Source of the DNA: SAR116 cluster bacterium
Lineage (GTDB): Bacteria; Pseudomonadota; Alphaproteobacteria; Puniceispirillales; Puniceispirillaceae
Assembly: GCA_004212735.1 (NCBI GenBank)
Contig: SHBD01000005.1
Span: 106,189-170,188 of the forward strand
Reading direction: 5' to 3'
DNA length: 64,000 nt
Below, in pieces: positions 1 to 9,496 of this stretch (positions are counted from its first letter, which is position 1; each line of letters begins with the position of its first letter). The position numbers and the translations under genes are program-made. Under the pieces are notes generated by a model. It saw nothing but the letters and a program-made list of their open reading frames with translations, was not told the origin of the DNA and ran no database searches.

Positions 1-489
1 GGCGATAACCGCAGCAAGGAAAAGGGAAATGATCTTTGATGACGGGATCGTCACCATGTTGTCAAAGAAGTCATAGACCGGCAATTCCATGTCGACTGTG
101 CGAACCTCGGGACCAAAGATCAGATTCATCACCTGCTGCATCAGCAGAGACAGACCAAAAGTCGCCAGCAAGGAGACAAACATGTCCTGATCAATGATCC
201 GGCGGATCATCACCACATAGACAATCCACCCGTAAATGAACATCGCAGTGATAACTATTAAAAGAATGAGGGCAAGGGGAATGTCAGCGGCTGTCAACGC
301 CAATGCCATATAACCGCCCATAATGACAAAATCACCCTGAGCCAGATTTTTGATATTCATGACACCCCAAACCAACGCCAGACCATAGGCACTGAGGGCA
401 AATACGGCACCAACAAAAATGCCTTCCAGGATGATCTGTATGTTGATCACCGGTGCCCAAACAAACAGGAGTTGCAAATTGTCTAGCAT
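1..489 (-). CDS. livH: LivH-type branched-chain amino acid ABC permease (partial)
   Basis: Inner-membrane permease of a branched-chain amino acid type ABC importer. The first 163 codons are in the window and the 3' end runs off the left edge. The translation starts MLDNLQLLFVW and has the family's early helices with GLALVWGVMNIKNLAQGDF, a characteristic LivH/BPD_transp_2 stretch, followed by VSLLATFGLSLLMQQ. The ATG is preceded by CGGAGC about seven bases upstream. It lies downstream of the matching binding protein on the same strand, separated by 71 bases holding a hairpin, so the two are likely one operon. The true substrate could be an amide or urea rather than leucine; the sequence does not decide. 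Confidence 0.9.
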   Translation of the reverse strand, partial: MLDNLQLLFVWAPVINIQIILEGIFVGAVFALSAYGLALVWGVMNIKNLAQGDFVIMGGYMALALTAADIPLALILLIVITAMFIYGWIVYVVMIRRIIDQDMFVSLLATFGLSLLMQQVMNLIFGPEVRTVDMELPVYDFFDNMVTIPSSKIISLFLAAVIA

Positions 490-522
490 GAAATGCTCCG
501 GGGTGAGGGAAATGGTAGGAAA

Positions 523-551
523 AAGGGAAGGAGGATGCCCCCCTTCCCCTT
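523..551 (-). terminator. Attenuator-like hairpin between livK and livH
   Basis: Read on the minus strand, a G-rich arm AAGGGGAAGG pairs with CCTTCCCTTT and is followed by a run of T. Such a hairpin just after a binding-protein gene usually lets the binding protein be made in excess over the membrane subunits. The role is inferred from position. Confidence 0.5.
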
Positions 552-560
552 CAATTTTGC

Positions 561-1781
561 CTAATACTTAACGTTCCGTGGGAACGCCATGTCGCCGAAC
601 TTCTCGACCAGCTTGTAGCTGCCGTCAGAGCCGATCTGGCGCATGAACATTGGCTTAGCGATGTTGTTGCCATTCTCGGAGAATTTTATGTCGCCATAGA
701 ATGTTTCCATCTCAACAGCGGAAATCGCGTCGCGGACAGCGTCCTTGTCGAAGCTGTTGGCGGCCTCAAATGCCTCTTTAAAGACATACACGGCGGCAGA
801 TGCCTGTGCAGACTGGTAAGGAACAGATGAGTAAGATGGATTGTCGCCTTTAAAGCCAGCATTCCACTCAGCCGCAGACCCGAACATCGGATCAGACTTC
901 GACAATGTCTCAACCCACTGTGTCGGGCAGAGGAAGCCTGTTGACGCGTTCGGAAACTTCTCCTGAACCTTTGCCGCTTCACAATGCGTCATTGCAATCA
1001 TCGGCACATTGACCTTCATTTCGTCAATCTGGCGGGCAGCTGTCGCCGCACCCTTTGAATGACCGGAGACGATCAGAATATCAGGCTTAATGGCCTTTGC
1101 CTTTGTCAGCGTCGTTGACATGTCTGACAGATCGGCAGGCAGTTGGTCATCAATGACGACCTTCATGTTGTATTCTTTGATCTTGTCAACAACACCAGCA
1201 CGCACATCCATAGAGAACGGATCGCCCTCAAAGGCAAGTGCTACCTTGATGCTTGACGGGTCGCTGGTGCTATCTGCTGCCATGTCAATGGCTGTTGCAA
1301 GATACTGCTCAGACGTTGACAGCACGGCAAACAGATACTTGTAGCCCTGTGTAAAGAGCGACCGAGAGGCACCCTCAGCCTCGACCATCGGCACGCCAAA
1401 TTTCTCAGACACCGGAGCGATCGCCTTTGTCATACCAGAGCTGTATGGCCCAAGCATATATTCCACGCCATCCTGCTGGATCAGACGCTCAGCAAGCTGT
1501 GCACCACGAGCAGGTGTTGACTCATCGTCATAATATTTTACCGCCAGCTTGTAGCTTTTGCCGCCGACCTTCACACCGCCGGCCTCGTTGATCACCTTTA
1601 CGGCATAATCATAGCCACGCTGGGTATGCAGTCCGTTGGTTGCGTATTTACCAGTCAGCGAAATCGATGAACCAAGGATGATGGTGTCACCCTCGACCTT
1701 TGCCGCGGCTGTACCGGCAACACCGGTCACGCCAACAGCTAGCATTGCGCCAAGCGCAATCGTGTAACGTTTCATTGTCAT
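561..1781 (-). CDS. livK: Branched-chain amino acid ABC transporter substrate-binding protein (LivK family)
   Basis: Periplasmic type I binding protein (Peripla_BP_6) that captures an amino acid or amide for the LivH-type permease beside it. About 406 residues, normal for the family. A signal peptide (MTMKRYTIALGAMLAVG... ending near TAAAK) precedes ILGSSISLTGKYATNG, the usual first strand and loop, and GVEYMLGPYSSGMTKAIAPV. I chose the ATG at 1781 because GGGAGGA lies five bases upstream; an ATG 39 bases further out has no such site. The ligand cannot be read from the sequence. The promoter lies in the 292-base region shared with the divergent gene at 2074. Confidence 0.88.
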   Translation of the reverse strand: MTMKRYTIALGAMLAVGVTGVAGTAAAKVEGDTIILGSSISLTGKYATNGLHTQRGYDYAVKVINEAGGVKVGGKSYKLAVKYYDDESTPARGAQLAERLIQQDGVEYMLGPYSSGMTKAIAPVSEKFGVPMVEAEGASRSLFTQGYKYLFAVLSTSEQYLATAIDMAADSTSDPSSIKVALAFEGDPFSMDVRAGVVDKIKEYNMKVVIDDQLPADLSDMSTTLTKAKAIKPDILIVSGHSKGAATAARQIDEMKVNVPMIAMTHCEAAKVQEKFPNASTGFLCPTQWVETLSKSDPMFGSAAEWNAGFKGDNPSYSSVPYQSAQASAAVYVFKEAFEAANSFDKDAVRDAISAVEMETFYGDIKFSENGNNIAKPMFMRQIGSDGSYKLVEKFGDMAFPRNVKY

Positions 1782-2073
1782 GTGCGTCCTCCCAGACATT
1801 ATTAGCTTTATCAAATCCAAACGCGTATTCGTGATTTGTACTCAGGATGGATGGTTGCCTTTTCGCTGCGCTTTGTCACCCCCCTAATCGCTAAAATTTG
1901 TCGCAGCAATGGAGTTTATTGCATTTTGTTGATGTGCACCATGGATTGGACAGTTTGGGCAAAGCCAGTGTCAACACCGATTCTTTGATTGGCCAGAGCC
2001 GGGTGGATGTGGCATTGAGGAGAGATTAACAGAATTATTCATTCCACTTTGTTACGAGTTTTGATGTCAGTTA
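1782..2073. promoter_or_regulatory. Divergent regulatory region, livK / membrane transporter gene
   Basis: A 292-base gap between two divergent genes, relatively AT-rich near its ends. It should carry both promoters. I could not identify a confident -35/-10 pair or operator by eye. Confidence 0.4.
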
Positions 2074-3432
2074 ATGGCCATGTCAGATAGAATCAGCCAC
2101 CCGATCCAGGGTCGGTTGATCGACACCGCGCGCCTCGGCCTGATCACAATTGCGTGGTTTGCGGCACTCGTTACCGTGTTGTTCGGTGAGTCGGCACGAA
2201 GTCTCACAGAAGTGGGTATTTACTGTTTCATTTTGTTTGCCATCTGCACCCTGCCGAGGTTGCGGCGCGACAGCCTGATCATTCTGACGGTGCTCGCGGT
2301 GCTGACACTCATGTTGCTACCGACAACGCCGGACCTTGATGCGCTAATGGGCGCTGTTGAATATGTTCTGATTTTTGCCGCCCTGCTGCCGACAATGGCC
2401 TTGGTCAAGGCAACGGCAATGACAATGCCATCGGTGCAGACATCGCAGGCCAATCTTGGCGCCCTGCCGCCAGAGGCATTGGCAGGCGGCTTTCAGCTTA
2501 CGGGCCATTTTTTTGGTGGGATCATCAACACCGGCACCTTTGCCATTCTGTCCGCCGTTTTGCCACCCGAGAGCCCTGAGACGGATCGCCGGGCCGCAGC
2601 AGAGGCGGCCATCAGGGGTATGGTGACATCGGCCGCATGGTCACCCTTTTTTGTTGGCTTCGCTGTTGGCCAGAGCTTTGTCGAGCCACAATATGCCTGG
2701 ATGGCAATCGGCTTTGGTGTGATCACGGCCACTTTGTTCACGGCAATCTCGCTTCCCGCCATCAACCGCAATTTCTCGCTGCAGCAGCTTCGCTTGGCGC
2801 TGTTATGTCTGCGGCCTGTCGCCTCTCGGCTTGCTTTTGTGTTTGTCTGTGTGATCGGCGCCGCCCTGCTGTTCGAGCTGACAGCACTGGCCGCCGTTGT
2901 TTCGGCGATGCCGTGGCTGGTCGGGTTGCAGATGCTGCGCAACCGCGACAAGGCAGGGCGTATTCTGGGCCAGACGAAGACAGCCCTGAACAACATAGCC
3001 GATGATGTGATTGTCATCAGCGCTGCGATGATGGTCGCCTTTCTGGTCAACAGCTACAACAACATCAATGAGATTATGCAGGCCGTTTATCCAGATATGC
3101 TGCCGGGGTGGGTTGCGCTGATGTCAACGCCGCTGCTTGTCACCCTCGCCTCGGTTGTTGGTGTTCATCCGGTGATCACCAGCACGGCATTATTAACGAT
3201 TTTCAGTGGCGGCGGCGCGGATGTGCATCCGGCCCTGCTGGTGCAGGCGCACTTGATTGGGTGGGGCACCGGAACGATGAGTTCAGTGGCATCTCTGTCT
3301 GTAATCTCCTGTGCCGGGCTTTATAATGTGCCGACGCACAAGCTCGTTTTCGGCCACAATATGATGATCGCCTTCATCTACGCCATCGGCGGCGGGTTGC
3401 TTCTCAGCCTGATCAACTTTTTGATCTGGTAG
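2074..3432 (+). CDS. Polytopic membrane protein, possible ion-transporter-superfamily permease
   Basis: About 452 residues with some ten to twelve hydrophobic segments and no extracytoplasmic domain of note. Internal features include a polar loop (PPESPETDRRAAAEAAIRG) between helices and a GGIINTGTFAILS segment, reminiscent of the broken helices of the citrate/NhaD/DctM-like ion transporter superfamily. I do not recognise the exact family. It is a single gene divergent from livK and convergent with tRNA-Ala, so context does not name a substrate. ATG at 2074 or 2080; neither has a strong ribosome binding site. Confidence 0.6.
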   Translation: MAMSDRISHPIQGRLIDTARLGLITIAWFAALVTVLFGESARSLTEVGIYCFILFAICTLPRLRRDSLIILTVLAVLTLMLLPTTPDLDALMGAVEYVLIFAALLPTMALVKATAMTMPSVQTSQANLGALPPEALAGGFQLTGHFFGGIINTGTFAILSAVLPPESPETDRRAAAEAAIRGMVTSAAWSPFFVGFAVGQSFVEPQYAWMAIGFGVITATLFTAISLPAINRNFSLQQLRLALLCLRPVASRLAFVFVCVIGAALLFELTALAAVVSAMPWLVGLQMLRNRDKAGRILGQTKTALNNIADDVIVISAAMMVAFLVNSYNNINEIMQAVYPDMLPGWVALMSTPLLVTLASVVGVHPVITSTALLTIFSGGGADVHPALLVQAHLIGWGTGTMSSVASLSVISCAGLYNVPTHKLVFGHNMMIAFIYAIGGGLLLSLINFLIW

Positions 3433-3468
3433 CAAAAAAACAACCCCCGGCCGCGAAGGCCGAGGGCT
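3433..3468 (-). terminator. Rho-independent terminator of tRNA-Ala
   Basis: On the minus strand CCCTCGGCC and GGCCGGGGG form a stem with one mismatch, followed by TTGTTTTTTT. It starts one base after the stop codon of the convergent membrane gene, so it may serve both transcripts, but the T-run favours the minus strand. Confidence 0.75.
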
Positions 3469-3498
3469 TGTGTTTGAGGCATTGCCTCTGTTGCGGGT

Positions 3499-3574
3499 TG
3501 GTGGAGCCAGACGGGATCGAACCGACGACCCCCTGCTTGCAAAGCAGGTGCTCTCCCAGCTGAGCTATGGCCCC
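3499..3574 (-). tRNA. tRNA-Ala (TGC)
   Basis: A 76-base cloverleaf read on the minus strand. The acceptor stem GGGGCCA pairs with TGGCTCC and is followed by an encoded CCA. The D-arm contains AGCTCAGCTGGGAGAGC, the anticodon loop is TTTGCAA with anticodon TGC, and the T-arm contains GGTTCGATCC. Decodes GCN alanine codons. It stands alone rather than inside an rRNA operon in this window. Confidence 0.97.
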
Positions 3575-3768
3575 ATTAACCACATCGCAACATGGTGTGT
3601 CAGCCGCGGAGGGCCGATGGACGGTGTTATGTGACAATGTCGCTTTTCGGTCAAGCCCTTTTCGCATTGAAATGACACAAAAGCCAGATGCTTTATCGGC
3701 AAAAAGAAACCGGCGCGGTCACCCCACACCGGCCCTCTATTGGTTTGTCGATCTGGCCCGCATTGAGA

Positions 3769-4863
3769 TCAGGCGGCTGGCCGCTCACCCAGCGCATCGA
3801 TGACCGCCTGATAGGTGACTTTTCCACCACGTACATTCAATCCGTTCATCAAATGCGGATCCTGATCCAGCGCGGATACACCCTTGTCAGCCAGGGCCAA
3901 CACATGCGGCAGCGTCGCGTTGTTCAATGCCTCGGATGAGGTCAGCGGCACCGAGCCCGGCATATTGGCAACGCAATAATGCAGCACATTGTCGACAATA
4001 TAGGTCGGATCGTCATGCGTAGTTGCTTTTGAAGTCTCAAAACACCCACCCTGATCGATTGCCACATCCACCAGAACAGAACCCGGCTTCATCTCGGACA
4101 GAAAGGCCCGTGAAATCAACTTTGGCGCGCTTGCACCAGGGATCAACACGGCGCCGATAACCATATCGGCATCACGGCAGACTTCCTCGAGGATGGCCCG
4201 GCTTGAATAGCGGGTGGTGATGCTGTTGCCAAAAATGTCCGACAGATAGCGAAGACGAGGCACCGAACGGTCGAGAACCGTGACACGTGCGCCCAGACCA
4301 ACCGCCATTTTCGCCGCGTTCACGCCAACAACACCACCGCCAACAACAACCACATCCGCAGGGGACGTTCCCGGAACACCAGAAATCAGCAGACCGCGAC
4401 CACCGGCATTCGCCTTCAGATTTGCCGCACCCTCAATCACCGCAAGACGCCCGGCAACCTCACTCATCGGTGCCAGCAATGGCAAACCACCCTGATCATC
4501 GGTGATCGTTTCATAAGCAATCGCGGTACAGCCGGACTCCATCAGGCCACGTGTCTGCGCCGGATCGGCAGCAAGGTGCAGATAGGTGAAGAGGATCTGA
4601 TCCGCCGAAAGCTGGGCCCACTCACCCGGCTGAGGTTCCTTCACCTTGACAATCATTTCGGCTTTGTCGAACACAGATTTTGCATCGGGTGCAATCTCAG
4701 CGCCAGCTGCCCGGTACACATCATCTCCAGCCCCGATACCAGCCCCGGCATTCGTTTCGACAAGCACCTTGTGGCCGCGGCCAGTCAGCTCAGCGACTGA
4801 ATTTGGCACAAGACCAACCCGTGCCTCGCGTACTTTGATTTCCTTTGGAACACCAACAAGCAT
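3769..4863 (-). CDS. ald: Alanine dehydrogenase
   Basis: NAD-dependent oxidative deamination of L-alanine to pyruvate and ammonium (or the reverse). 364 residues, close to the usual 370. The N-terminus MLVGVPKEIKVREARVGL is diagnostic; KVKEPQ and YLHLAAD carry the active-site lysine and histidine, and VVVGGGVVGVNAAK is the Rossmann glycine loop. GAGGAGC precedes the ATG by five bases. The gene is divergent from an Lrp/AsnC regulator, the classic AldR-type arrangement, so induction by alanine is likely. The last codons are a normal family C-terminus; nothing is truncated. Confidence 0.96.
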   Translation of the reverse strand: MLVGVPKEIKVREARVGLVPNSVAELTGRGHKVLVETNAGAGIGAGDDVYRAAGAEIAPDAKSVFDKAEMIVKVKEPQPGEWAQLSADQILFTYLHLAADPAQTRGLMESGCTAIAYETITDDQGGLPLLAPMSEVAGRLAVIEGAANLKANAGGRGLLISGVPGTSPADVVVVGGGVVGVNAAKMAVGLGARVTVLDRSVPRLRYLSDIFGNSITTRYSSRAILEEVCRDADMVIGAVLIPGASAPKLISRAFLSEMKPGSVLVDVAIDQGGCFETSKATTHDDPTYIVDNVLHYCVANMPGSVPLTSSEALNNATLPHVLALADKGVSALDQDPHLMNGLNVRGGKVTYQAVIDALGERPAA

Positions 4864-5099
4864 CGTCAGCTCCTCTTCACTAAAAATGGGTAAAATTGTT
4901 TATGTTATGCGAGCGTTCATTCAATCACTCTAGACAGCATATTATGCGATATTTTATAGAATTTCATTGCTTTTTGTTGTTCAAAATATTTAAAAGTTAG
5001 AATAAAATTAGAAAAATAAGAATTTTTGTTAAACATTATTCGATTACTTTGTCCACAGGGTGAAAGAACTCTCTGCGGCGAAGCAAAACAGGTGATTTC
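4864..5099. promoter_or_regulatory. ald / lrp divergent promoter region
   Basis: A strongly AT-rich 236-base region between divergent alanine dehydrogenase and Lrp-type regulator genes. Lrp proteins bind loosely defined AT-rich repeats and usually autoregulate, so this is the expected binding region. No exact operator was assigned. Confidence 0.55.
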
Positions 5100-5558
5100 A
5101 TGGACCGGATTGACCGCACGATTCTGACCGCCCTGCAAAGTAACGCGCGCATCTCAAATGTCGAGTTGGCGGCATTGGCTGGACTTTCGGCATCCGCCTG
5201 TCTGCGCCGTGTATCGCAATTGGAGAAGTCAGGTGTCATTGACGGTTATCATGCCACCTTGAATGCATCGCGGATGGGTCATGATGTGTTGGTTCTCATG
5301 CAGATCACGCTGCGCGGTCAGTCAGCTGAGATGATGGCTGAGTTCGAGGCCGCCGCCGCGGACATCCCACAGGTTTTGGCTTGTTTTCTGATTGCCGGCG
5401 AGAGTGATTACATTCTCCGTGTTGCCGCGCGTGATGTTGCCGACTTTGGCCGTGTTCACAGCGAGTATCTCTCGGCATTGCCGCATGTGCTGCGAATGGA
5501 AAGCAGCTTCATCCTGCGCGAGGTGTTTCATCGCTCACTCACACCAACACCTGATTAG
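5100..5558 (+). CDS. Lrp/AsnC family regulator, probable AldR-like activator of ald
   Basis: 152-residue DNA-binding regulator. The N-terminal winged helix-turn-helix (about residues 3-60: MDRIDRTILTALQSNARIS, LAALAGLSASACLRRVSQLE) is followed by an effector-binding RAM domain (about 68-145) containing the GESDYILRVA segment typical of the family. Its position head-to-head with ald makes alanine-responsive control of ald the leading role. The stop codon is followed by short repeats of the GGATAGGCTGG type that contain the same TAG-GCTGG sequence as the stop context. Confidence 0.9.
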   Translation: MDRIDRTILTALQSNARISNVELAALAGLSASACLRRVSQLEKSGVIDGYHATLNASRMGHDVLVLMQITLRGQSAEMMAEFEAAAADIPQVLACFLIAGESDYILRVAARDVADFGRVHSEYLSALPHVLRMESSFILREVFHRSLTPTPD

Positions 5559-5626
5559 GCTGGCAAGCGCACCTCGTTGGATAGGATAGGCTGGATTGGA
5601 TAGGCTGGTTGCCAAGGTTGAGCAGG

Positions 5627-5850
5627 TTACAGACTTGCAATTTGATGCAGCTTTGAGGGTAGTGCGGCTGTATCCCGAGGGTGAATGTCGGCAAAGATCT
5701 CAATAATGTTGGCCTCCGGATCAGCAAAAAAGAGAGTGCGGTGGCACCAATACCCCCACGGTCAACCATGCTTGCTATTTCCCCTGAACAGATGCCACTT
5801 TATCTCCAAATGATAGCAGCATTAACCATTCGTCCCATTTTACGTTGGGG
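5627..5850 (-). pseudogene. Remnant of a VOC/glyoxalase-fold gene
   Basis: One minus-strand frame reads YHLEIKWHLFRGNSKHG, a TGA stop, PWGYWCHRTLFFADPE, ANIIEIFADIHPR and ends near LHQIASL with a TAA at 5627. The motif with PWGYW...FFADPE.N.IEIFAD is the C-terminal half of vicinal-oxygen-chelate proteins, with the metal glutamate in IEIFAD. In-frame stops (TGA at about 5755, TAA further upstream) and the lack of an N-terminal half show that it is decayed. It lies between the convergent Lrp and SelO genes. An intact VOC gene occurs at 30204. Confidence 0.7.
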
Positions 5851-5868
5851 CGTCTGGATGTCTGGACG

Positions 5869-7263
5869 TCAAACCTTCAGAGCGGCGCCCATCTCCCGTA
5901 AGGCGGTGATTTTCTGGTGTAGCGCAGACCAGTCATCAGATGCTGCGATCGGTTCCCAGATGGCTTCAACCTCGTCTATCGTCATCGACAGCGCTGTCTT
6001 TCTGGTGAAAAAGACATGATCAGCATTGCTCGCAGGGGTAAAGCTGGACAGGCAGTCCGCAAAACCGGCAATGACATCTTCCGGATAATTACCGCGCCGC
6101 TGGCTGCCGCCCCAGAAATCATGCAGGAGCTGGTCAAATCCTGCTTCCGAGGCCCGCGCCGCATTGAAAAACTGGCGGCATAACTCCTGACCAGCCTTTA
6201 GATCATGCGTTGGCACCACCCCTAGCCGCCGGGCAAGACCAGCCGCAAGGGCGGTCTCCATTTGTGGGTAAAAATCATGCAATTGTTCTTCAAGCGTCTG
6301 TTTGTCACAAAATGCCATGAAACAATCAGCGAGGCGGCACATAGCCCACATAGAGGCATCAGCCTGCCGGCCATAGGCATAGCGAGAGGTCTGGTCGAAA
6401 TAGGCTGCGGTAAAGCCGGGATCGAAATGGGGCAGAAACCGCCATGGACCATAATCGAAGCTCTCGCCAGTCACATTGAAATTATCGGTGTTGAGAACGC
6501 CATGAACAAAGCCGGCGGCAAGCCATGCCCCGGCTGTCGCGGCAACAGCGCTTGCGACTGCCCGCAGGAATGCCGGCACAAGTGCCTCCAGATCACCATC
6601 CGCCTGCAGCTGGTCAGCAAAATAATGGCGGGCGGTATGACGCACCAGCATTTCCAACCCTTCACGGTCATCAAGAAAGCTGAGCCGCTGAAAACTGCCG
6701 ATACGAATATGACTGTGGGATAGACGGACAAGCACCGCCGCGCGTGTTGGCGATGGCTCATCATTGCGCTGAAGCGCCTCACCAGTCTCGATCACAGACA
6801 GGGTCCGGGAGGTATTGACGCCAAGCGCTTCAAGCATCTCGGTCGCCAGAATTTCCCGCACGGCACCTTTGAGTGTGAGCCGCCCATCCGCAGTCCGAGA
6901 AAAAGGCGTCTGGCCAGAGCCCTTTGTGCCCAAATCGAGGATACGACCATCACTGCTGCACATCTGGGCAAAGAGAAAGCCGCGACCATCCCCAAGATCC
7001 GGATTGTAATGACCGAATTGGTGGCCGTGATAGCAGAGCGCCAAGGGTGTTTCGATATTGTCGGGCAGGGCCGTGAATTTACCGAAATGCTCAATCCAGG
7101 CCTGATCATCGAGCCCATCAAGCCCTACACTCGCCGCCGCACGGTCGTTGCGAAACCGCAGCTTGTGATCGGGAAAAGACGCCGCTGTGACCGGCCGGTA
7201 GAAACGCTGATCAAGCGCCAGATGGACCGGTGCGGCCTGATAGGAGACTGATCTGTGCGGCAT
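5869..7263 (-). CDS. selO: Protein adenylyltransferase SelO (YdiU family)
   Basis: Pseudokinase-fold enzyme that transfers AMP to protein hydroxyls; in E. coli and mitochondria it is linked to redox homeostasis. 464 residues, slightly short of the usual 480-500. Recognised by YHGHQFGHYNPDLGDGRG, the P-loop-like GTKGSGQTPFSR, KGAVREILATEML and the metal-site NTDNFNVTGESFDYGPW. AGAGGAATT precedes the ATG. The C-terminus ends LREMGAALKV and lacks the terminal Cys or Sec motif found in well studied members. A single gene, convergent with the VOC remnant and divergent from the Rieske gene. Confidence 0.93.
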   Translation of the reverse strand: MPHRSVSYQAAPVHLALDQRFYRPVTAASFPDHKLRFRNDRAAASVGLDGLDDQAWIEHFGKFTALPDNIETPLALCYHGHQFGHYNPDLGDGRGFLFAQMCSSDGRILDLGTKGSGQTPFSRTADGRLTLKGAVREILATEMLEALGVNTSRTLSVIETGEALQRNDEPSPTRAAVLVRLSHSHIRIGSFQRLSFLDDREGLEMLVRHTARHYFADQLQADGDLEALVPAFLRAVASAVAATAGAWLAAGFVHGVLNTDNFNVTGESFDYGPWRFLPHFDPGFTAAYFDQTSRYAYGRQADASMWAMCRLADCFMAFCDKQTLEEQLHDFYPQMETALAAGLARRLGVVPTHDLKAGQELCRQFFNAARASEAGFDQLLHDFWGGSQRRGNYPEDVIAGFADCLSSFTPASNADHVFFTRKTALSMTIDEVEAIWEPIAASDDWSALHQKITALREMGAALKV

Positions 7264-7394
7264 GAGAATTCCTCTGGTGCAAACGCGACATCACAATGCC
7301 GTGCGTGGGCTAGACAACCCTATCATGCTGGCGGAAACAAGTCTTAATATCTGGGTTGCGCGGCATTGACGCGCACTACCAAGAACGGAGACCG

Positions 7395-8555
7395 ATGATG
7401 CTTGATCTAGAAAATGTGCTGGCACCCATCGCGCAAGCCAGCGGACTGCCAAACGCCTGTTATGTCGACGCGGCGATGTTTCAACATGAACAGGATACCC
7501 TATTTCGCAATAATTGGGCCGCCATTGGCTTTGGCAAGGACATCAGCGAGCCGGGCATGGTCAAGCCGGTTACATTTCTCGGCATTCCGATGATCATGGT
7601 GCGCAACCGGGACGGCGAGATCAATGTGTTCCAGAATGTGTGCCGCCACCGGGGCATGATTCTGGTTGAGGAACCACAAAAGCTGCGCGGGCCTATCACC
7701 TGCCCCTATCATGCCTGGTCCTATGACCTTGATGGCAAATTGCGCAAGACACCACACATCGGTGGCCCCGACATTGACACGCTGGATTCTGTTCAACATT
7801 GCGATTACCCGCTGATCAGCGTGCGCGCGCATGTCTGGAATGACATGATTTTCGTCAATGTCGGTGAGAATGCGCCCGCCTTTGAGGTGTTTGCGGCGGA
7901 TTTGATAGCGCGGTGGCAGGAATTTGACCAGCCGCTCTATCATGGCGGTGCCGACTCATCGTTGTGTCTCCAGCTGGCATGTAACTGGAAACTTGCGGTC
8001 GAAAATTATTGTGAGGCCTATCATCTGCCCTTCATCCATCCATCTCTCAACAGCTATTCTCGGTTGGAGGATCATTATAACATTCTTGACAATGCCGGGT
8101 TTGCCGGACAGGGAACGACCGTCTATCAGCCGCAAATAAATGCGGATGGCCGACGCTTTCCCCGCTTTGCCAACCTGTCGGAAATGTGGGAACAGGGGGC
8201 CGAATATGTGGCGCTGTTTCCAAATGTTCTGCTTGGCGTGCATAACGACCATTATTTCAACATCATTCTGACGCCAGACGGTACCGGCAGAACGAATGAA
8301 CAGATCGAAATCTACTACGCCGACAAGGCTGCCCTTGGCGAGGATTACGCCGCCATGCGCGCCATCAACACCGAGATGTGGAAGACGGTCTTTTCCGAGG
8401 ATATTCAGGTGGTTGAAGGAATGCAAAAGGGGCGCAGCGCACCCGGATATGACGGTGGAAAATTCTCCGCCGTGATGGATGAATCAACGCATCATTTCCA
8501 TAAATGGGTGGCCGAAGAGCTTGGCGGTTGCCAAAGAACGGCTCAGACCTCGTAA
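7395..8555 (+). CDS. Rieske-type ring-hydroxylating oxygenase large subunit (RHO family)
   Basis: Terminal oxygenase with a Rieske [2Fe-2S] cluster and a mononuclear iron site. From the ATG at 7395 (preceded by CGGAG) it is about 386 residues. The Rieske ligands are C-x-H in CRHRG (about 83/85) and C-x2-H in CPYHAW (about 103/106). The iron site is in VENYCEAYHLPFIHP. The helical start resembles choline, carnitine or betaine monooxygenase-type members more than classical aromatic dioxygenases. There is no ferredoxin, reductase or beta subunit next to it. Given the betaine genes elsewhere in the window, a quaternary-amine substrate is possible but unproven. Confidence 0.85.
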   Translation: MMLDLENVLAPIAQASGLPNACYVDAAMFQHEQDTLFRNNWAAIGFGKDISEPGMVKPVTFLGIPMIMVRNRDGEINVFQNVCRHRGMILVEEPQKLRGPITCPYHAWSYDLDGKLRKTPHIGGPDIDTLDSVQHCDYPLISVRAHVWNDMIFVNVGENAPAFEVFAADLIARWQEFDQPLYHGGADSSLCLQLACNWKLAVENYCEAYHLPFIHPSLNSYSRLEDHYNILDNAGFAGQGTTVYQPQINADGRRFPRFANLSEMWEQGAEYVALFPNVLLGVHNDHYFNIILTPDGTGRTNEQIEIYYADKAALGEDYAAMRAINTEMWKTVFSEDIQVVEGMQKGRSAPGYDGGKFSAVMDESTHHFHKWVAEELGGCQRTAQTS

Positions 8556-9250
8556 ATCCTGTCCAGCTCGCCGCTGACAACATATTCCACGATGAATTCA
8601 CCGAGGCGTTCAATCTCGTTCATGAAGCGCGTTCCCTCAACCGCCTTGATACCACCAAAATCATGGTTGTGGGTGCGGGCAATGGACAGGTCGGAGATCG
8701 GCGGGGCCATGATCGCATTGACTTCCTGTAATGCCTCGGACAGCTGGCCAAAATTGCGTTGCGACGGTGATGTACGGTTCGGCACGACAATCACATGCGG
8801 CTTGATGGTGTCGAAATCCTCTTTGCGCTCATCAATTTCCTTGATGAAATCAATGGTTGGGCGCAGATCAGTCCACGACATCGATGTTGGAACAAGTAAC
8901 GTATTGCATAGCATCGCCATCTGCCAGATGTTGCCGAGCTTGCCAGCACCGGTGTCGATGATGGTGATGGCCTGATCCTGCGCTAGCATCCGGCGCAAAA
9001 CTCCGTCCAGCGTAGTCATATTCACGCCATCATAGCGATCACCAACAGGCATATGTTTGATATCACTGGATTTACTGAGTGGCGACATCATCTCGAATGA
9101 GCTGCCCTGCGGGTCGGTATCGAGCAGCATGATGGACCGCCGTCGAAACCGTTTGCGCAGATAGTCTGTCAGATAAACAGCAAGCGTACTTTTGCCAACA
9201 CCACCCTTGATGTTGCCAATGAATATCGCTTTTCCGGCCTGGTTCGCCAT
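8543..9250 (-). CDS. Orphan ParA/MinD-family ATPase
   Basis: 235-residue P-loop ATPase of the deviant Walker A class: GNIKGGVGKST near residues 12-22, switch region LLDTDPQGSS and IIDTGAGK. Such proteins position DNA, plasmids or protein complexes. No ParB, MinC or partner gene is adjacent, so this is likely a solitary cargo-positioning ParA rather than the chromosomal one. The ATG at 9250 has GGGAG eight bases upstream; a GTG 15 bases further out is less likely. The 3' end overlaps the end of the convergent Rieske gene by 13 bases. Confidence 0.85.
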   Translation of the reverse strand: MANQAGKAIFIGNIKGGVGKSTLAVYLTDYLRKRFRRRSIMLLDTDPQGSSFEMMSPLSKSSDIKHMPVGDRYDGVNMTTLDGVLRRMLAQDQAITIIDTGAGKLGNIWQMAMLCNTLLVPTSMSWTDLRPTIDFIKEIDERKEDFDTIKPHVIVVPNRTSPSQRNFGQLSEALQEVNAIMAPPISDLSIARTHNHDFGGIKAVEGTRFMNEIERLGEFIVEYVVSGELDRIYEV

Positions 9251-9496
9251 ATGCACCACTCCCACTCAAAGAGGTATCAGAAATAGGCTACAACACAGTA
9301 TCCCAAATTTATTACAGAATATTTTCTGCTTTTGCAAAGAAAACAATAAATCAGCGCAATATCTTAGTTTGCTAATTCAACAAACCGATGCAAACCACCA
9401 CCCTTAAATGAACTCCCCGATTTGCTCATGCCTCAAAATTTTTGGCTCGCGCATCCGCCCGCATCACACTCAGGGCACCTGCATTTTAGACATTGA

